Source: Sandaracinobacteroides sp039808025 (lineage in GTDB: Bacteria; Pseudomonadota; Alphaproteobacteria; Sphingomonadales; Sphingomonadaceae). Taken from it: 64,000 bases of DNA. Of the stretch, positions 63,201 to 64,000 are shown piece by piece (positions within the stretch are counted from its first letter, which is position 1; every line of letters begins with the position of its first letter). The notes under the pieces were generated by a model. That model was given only the letters and a program-made list of their open reading frames with translations. It searched no databases and was not told where the DNA came from. Position numbers and translations under genes: made by a program. The DNA is taken from contig JBDHSK010000011.1 in NCBI GenBank assembly GCA_039808025.1, positions 12,168 to 76,167 on the forward strand. Reading direction: 5' to 3'.

Positions 63201-63672
63201 CGCGGGTGAGGGAATTGCGCGCGGTGGGCTGGCCGACGAAATGGCCGGTTTCGCCCTTGGCCGTCGTGTAATCGAGGGTGGTGGGGGTAAGCCACTGCAC
63301 GAGGTTGCCGTAGCTGCCGTCACCATAGGTGGCGACATCCTGTTCAGCGGCCGGGTCCCACGGGCCAAGCTGACCGACCAGCGCCGACGAGCCGGTGTCG
63401 AACATGAAGGTGCGGGCAGCGCCGCCATTGACTCCGATATCGATGGTGAGCCGCGAGATGGTGTCGGTTTCATTGCCGTCTTTGTCGACCGCATATTTGA
63501 ACCCCAGCGGGATGGCGACCGGATCAGCGGCATGTGCGGGCGCTGCAGCGAACAGCCCAAGTGTCGCCAGCAGCAGACAGGCCGTTGAACCAAGGCCGGC
63601 AGAACGCCGGCGATAAGGCGCAAATCCCTGGGAAGGTTGGGGGAAGGTTATAACAGATACGCTTGCAGACAT
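60220..63672 (-). CDS. autotransporter with pepsin-like aspartic protease passenger
   Basis: 1150 residues from ATG 63672, with GGGG upstream. An extended signal peptide (about 1-48) ends in APAHAAD. The passenger starts with a pepsin-type (A1) region: FMFDTGSSALVG near 90-100 (first DTG), YGDGSYG at 116-122 (flap-like), PALLDTGTPDEVF at 341-353 (second DTG) and MGLPLFQQASIMYDLENKL near 412-430, matching the end of pepsin-like C-lobes. A beta-helix with passenger-type repeats follows (NTYTGATI, NSFTGTTEI, SGGTLAGSGQMGD). A beta-barrel translocator of about 270 residues ends in ISFDYRF. It would display or release the protease at the cell surface (type Va secretion). Both catalytic Asp are kept. 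Confidence 0.86.
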   Translation of the reverse strand: MSASVSVITFPQPSQGFAPYRRRSAGLGSTACLLLATLGLFAAAPAHAADPVAIPLGFKYAVDKDGNETDTISRLTIDIGVNGGAARTFMFDTGSSALVGQLGPWDPAAEQDVATYGDGSYGNLVQWLTPTTLDYTTAKGETGHFVGQPTARNSLTRVVLDGSQAYNDMKQICVNTPSQCDLGQNPIYQDKVTDENGNEIIRTWWAVKSSLEAVQAGQPAEEDGTYGTFGAGDFLDKDDKYSALGATTTSGYVISANANQTKGETPTPGCAPCVTLNLNPSLRAQFDTLVAWNVTHGNDNFTHFPGSGANASMQYEGSYTYVFTFEDKVTHTQKTATITGPALLDTGTPDEVFFTQIDAINSLKQQGLDLAENKDQTIISMTITGANGETLTLYSPQLSRLSDEDKGMSLVMGLPLFQQASIMYDLENKLTAYTNYFVSTDNFTTSANGNDLLLNTVTPAMGNSFKGQDGKDYGAIGFAGTISGAGDLTIAANADVRMTGVNTYTGATIINKDAILYLAGPGSIAQSSRVVADGDFNIERHGAFNPLWGVQGTDNTVSIRSLAGSGHVALLDKRLVLTAAGDEFSGSITDLADGGGSAGGGLTVQGGQQILSGANSFTGTTEIASGAALMLRNSGSLVSPVVASGVFGNDGTVSAATTVNSGGTLAGSGQMGDVTIASGGTLTPGSLLDPANTFATLSVDGNLLQQSGSHFIVGVGAQTYSTMAVSGTATIENGVSLAFNPTPELKIGTSYTVLTADGGISGSYDLSLGRISAFVTPTQVLTPTTLSVTAIQDRALVDAAQTPNQISVATAIDSLALSHKVRDELLFLGTDAEARAAFNSLSGESIASIRGALLDDSAYLSRGILRRATGGIVALAVAAESPTVMWMEGETRHMRANSNSEISDVRLRTNGFRLGVDHSFGDVAVGVAFGHGWSKFHTTDRSNEADVKGLHLGVYALANLDNTHIASGWTWSRYRVDGDRIVTYGSINERLDSHWTGKANRLFAEVGHAFGSLQLQVEPYAGLSHSWLSAPAFTETGGAAALKVEHDKLQLTTLRLGARGLANLGAAQLRLGASWENNSGDRASWISAQFTPGSNPFLATGMTLPRNLGAVELGVGFAPISNGWLGVDYGGRFAKRFNDHRGRISFDYRF

Positions 63673-63838
63673 GACGAACCCCTTTATTGCGTGCAGTTGA
63701 TCCGGGAAGATACCGAGTCAAAGTGCATCTACCGCATAGCATGGCCCGATCGTTTCCGACAGCGGACGACCGTGCGCCAACGGTTGCGCTGTTATAGGCA
63801 TTGCCCTGAAAGGCCGAGAAGACCGGGGGGTTGCACCG
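63673..63838. other. intergenic region upstream of the autotransporter
   Basis: This stretch should hold the autotransporter promoter, reading leftwards. I see no clear -35/-10 pair, no dyad symmetry of note and no supported gene. Confidence 0.4.
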
Positions 63839-63988
63839 ATGGCGCACGATTGCAGGAAATGCTCGGGAATGGGCCAGCTATTGCGGATTGCCGCCGTTCC
63901 CGAACCAGCGGCCTGGGCGCTGATGCTGGTCTTTACGGGTGATAATGCTTGCCAGCGGAAGGGATGGTGGGTAATTTCGGTTGGGTAG
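63839..63988 (+). pseudogene. possible PEP-CTERM remnant
   Basis: A 49-codon frame contains AAVPEPAAWALMLVF near residues 18-32, the sorting-signal core of sphingomonad PEPxxW-CTERM proteins. After it the expected Gly-rich transmembrane helix and basic tail are replaced by TGDNACQRKGWWVISVG and a stop. No exported domain precedes it. It may be the decayed end of a PEP-CTERM gene, or chance in GC-rich DNA. Confidence 0.35.
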
Positions 63989-64000
63989 CGGCCACCTCGT

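Noticed and set aside
1..64000. CRISPR array, prophage or integrated conjugative element
   Set aside because: No regularly spaced repeats, phage structural genes or conjugation genes were found; the IS debris at 3-5 kb is too broken to be an active element.

Overview
The window reads as a chromosomal segment of a sphingomonad (Alphaproteobacteria, Sphingomonadales). The evidence is high GC, four TonB-dependent receptors in 64 kb, a PEPxxW-CTERM sorting signal, and typical sphingomonad/alphaproteobacterial gene orders such as cinA-lapA-pyrF-trpF-trpB-trpA-accD-folC. I cannot place it below order level.

Region 1 (1-4.9 kb) is accessory DNA. It holds the 5' part of a CzcC-like metal-efflux outer membrane gene with a His-rich exported partner, an HXXEE membrane protein, a universal stress protein and a dodecin. 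Between them lie wrecked mobile elements: a serine recombinase pseudogene and three IS3-family transposase fragments in both orientations.

Region 2 (5-14 kb) is a surface-signalling and uptake cassette: receptor, MFS permease, small exported beta-barrel-like protein, FecI-type sigma factor, FecR, and a second receptor. The second receptor is a close paralogue of the first but carries a signalling (STN) domain. A LuxR-type HTH remnant follows.

Region 3 (14-29 kb) holds a large secreted zinc metalloprotease with an unusual cysteine tail, then housekeeping genes (uvrB, chorismate mutase, polyprenyl synthase, hrpB), an Mrr-type restriction enzyme, and a catabolic run (succinate-semialdehyde dehydrogenase-like, SDR, CoA transferase, methylmalonate-semialdehyde dehydrogenase).

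Region 4 (29-38 kb) has a nitroreductase, two more receptors, a SnoaL-like protein, an exported nucleoside hydrolase and a PEP-CTERM surface protein. tRNA-Gly and tRNA-Tyr follow.

Region 5 (38-55.8 kb) is mostly backbone: rlmB, def, recR, fmt-truA, radC, map, cinA-lapA, pyrF and the trpFBA-accD-folC operon with start/stop overlaps, then divergent CoA transferase and HMG-CoA-lyase genes. The 5' half of radC and its upstream gap are a sharp AT-rich patch.

Region 6 (55.8-64 kb) is an envelope/secretion island: an AprI/Inh-like protease inhibitor, a glycine-zipper protein, two DUF3011-like proteins (one ending in tandem PPEPGQT repeats), an AraC regulator and a 1150-residue autotransporter. The autotransporter passenger begins with what looks like a complete two-DTG pepsin-type aspartic protease. 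This is the most unusual object in the window. A short PEP-CTERM-like remnant sits at the right edge.
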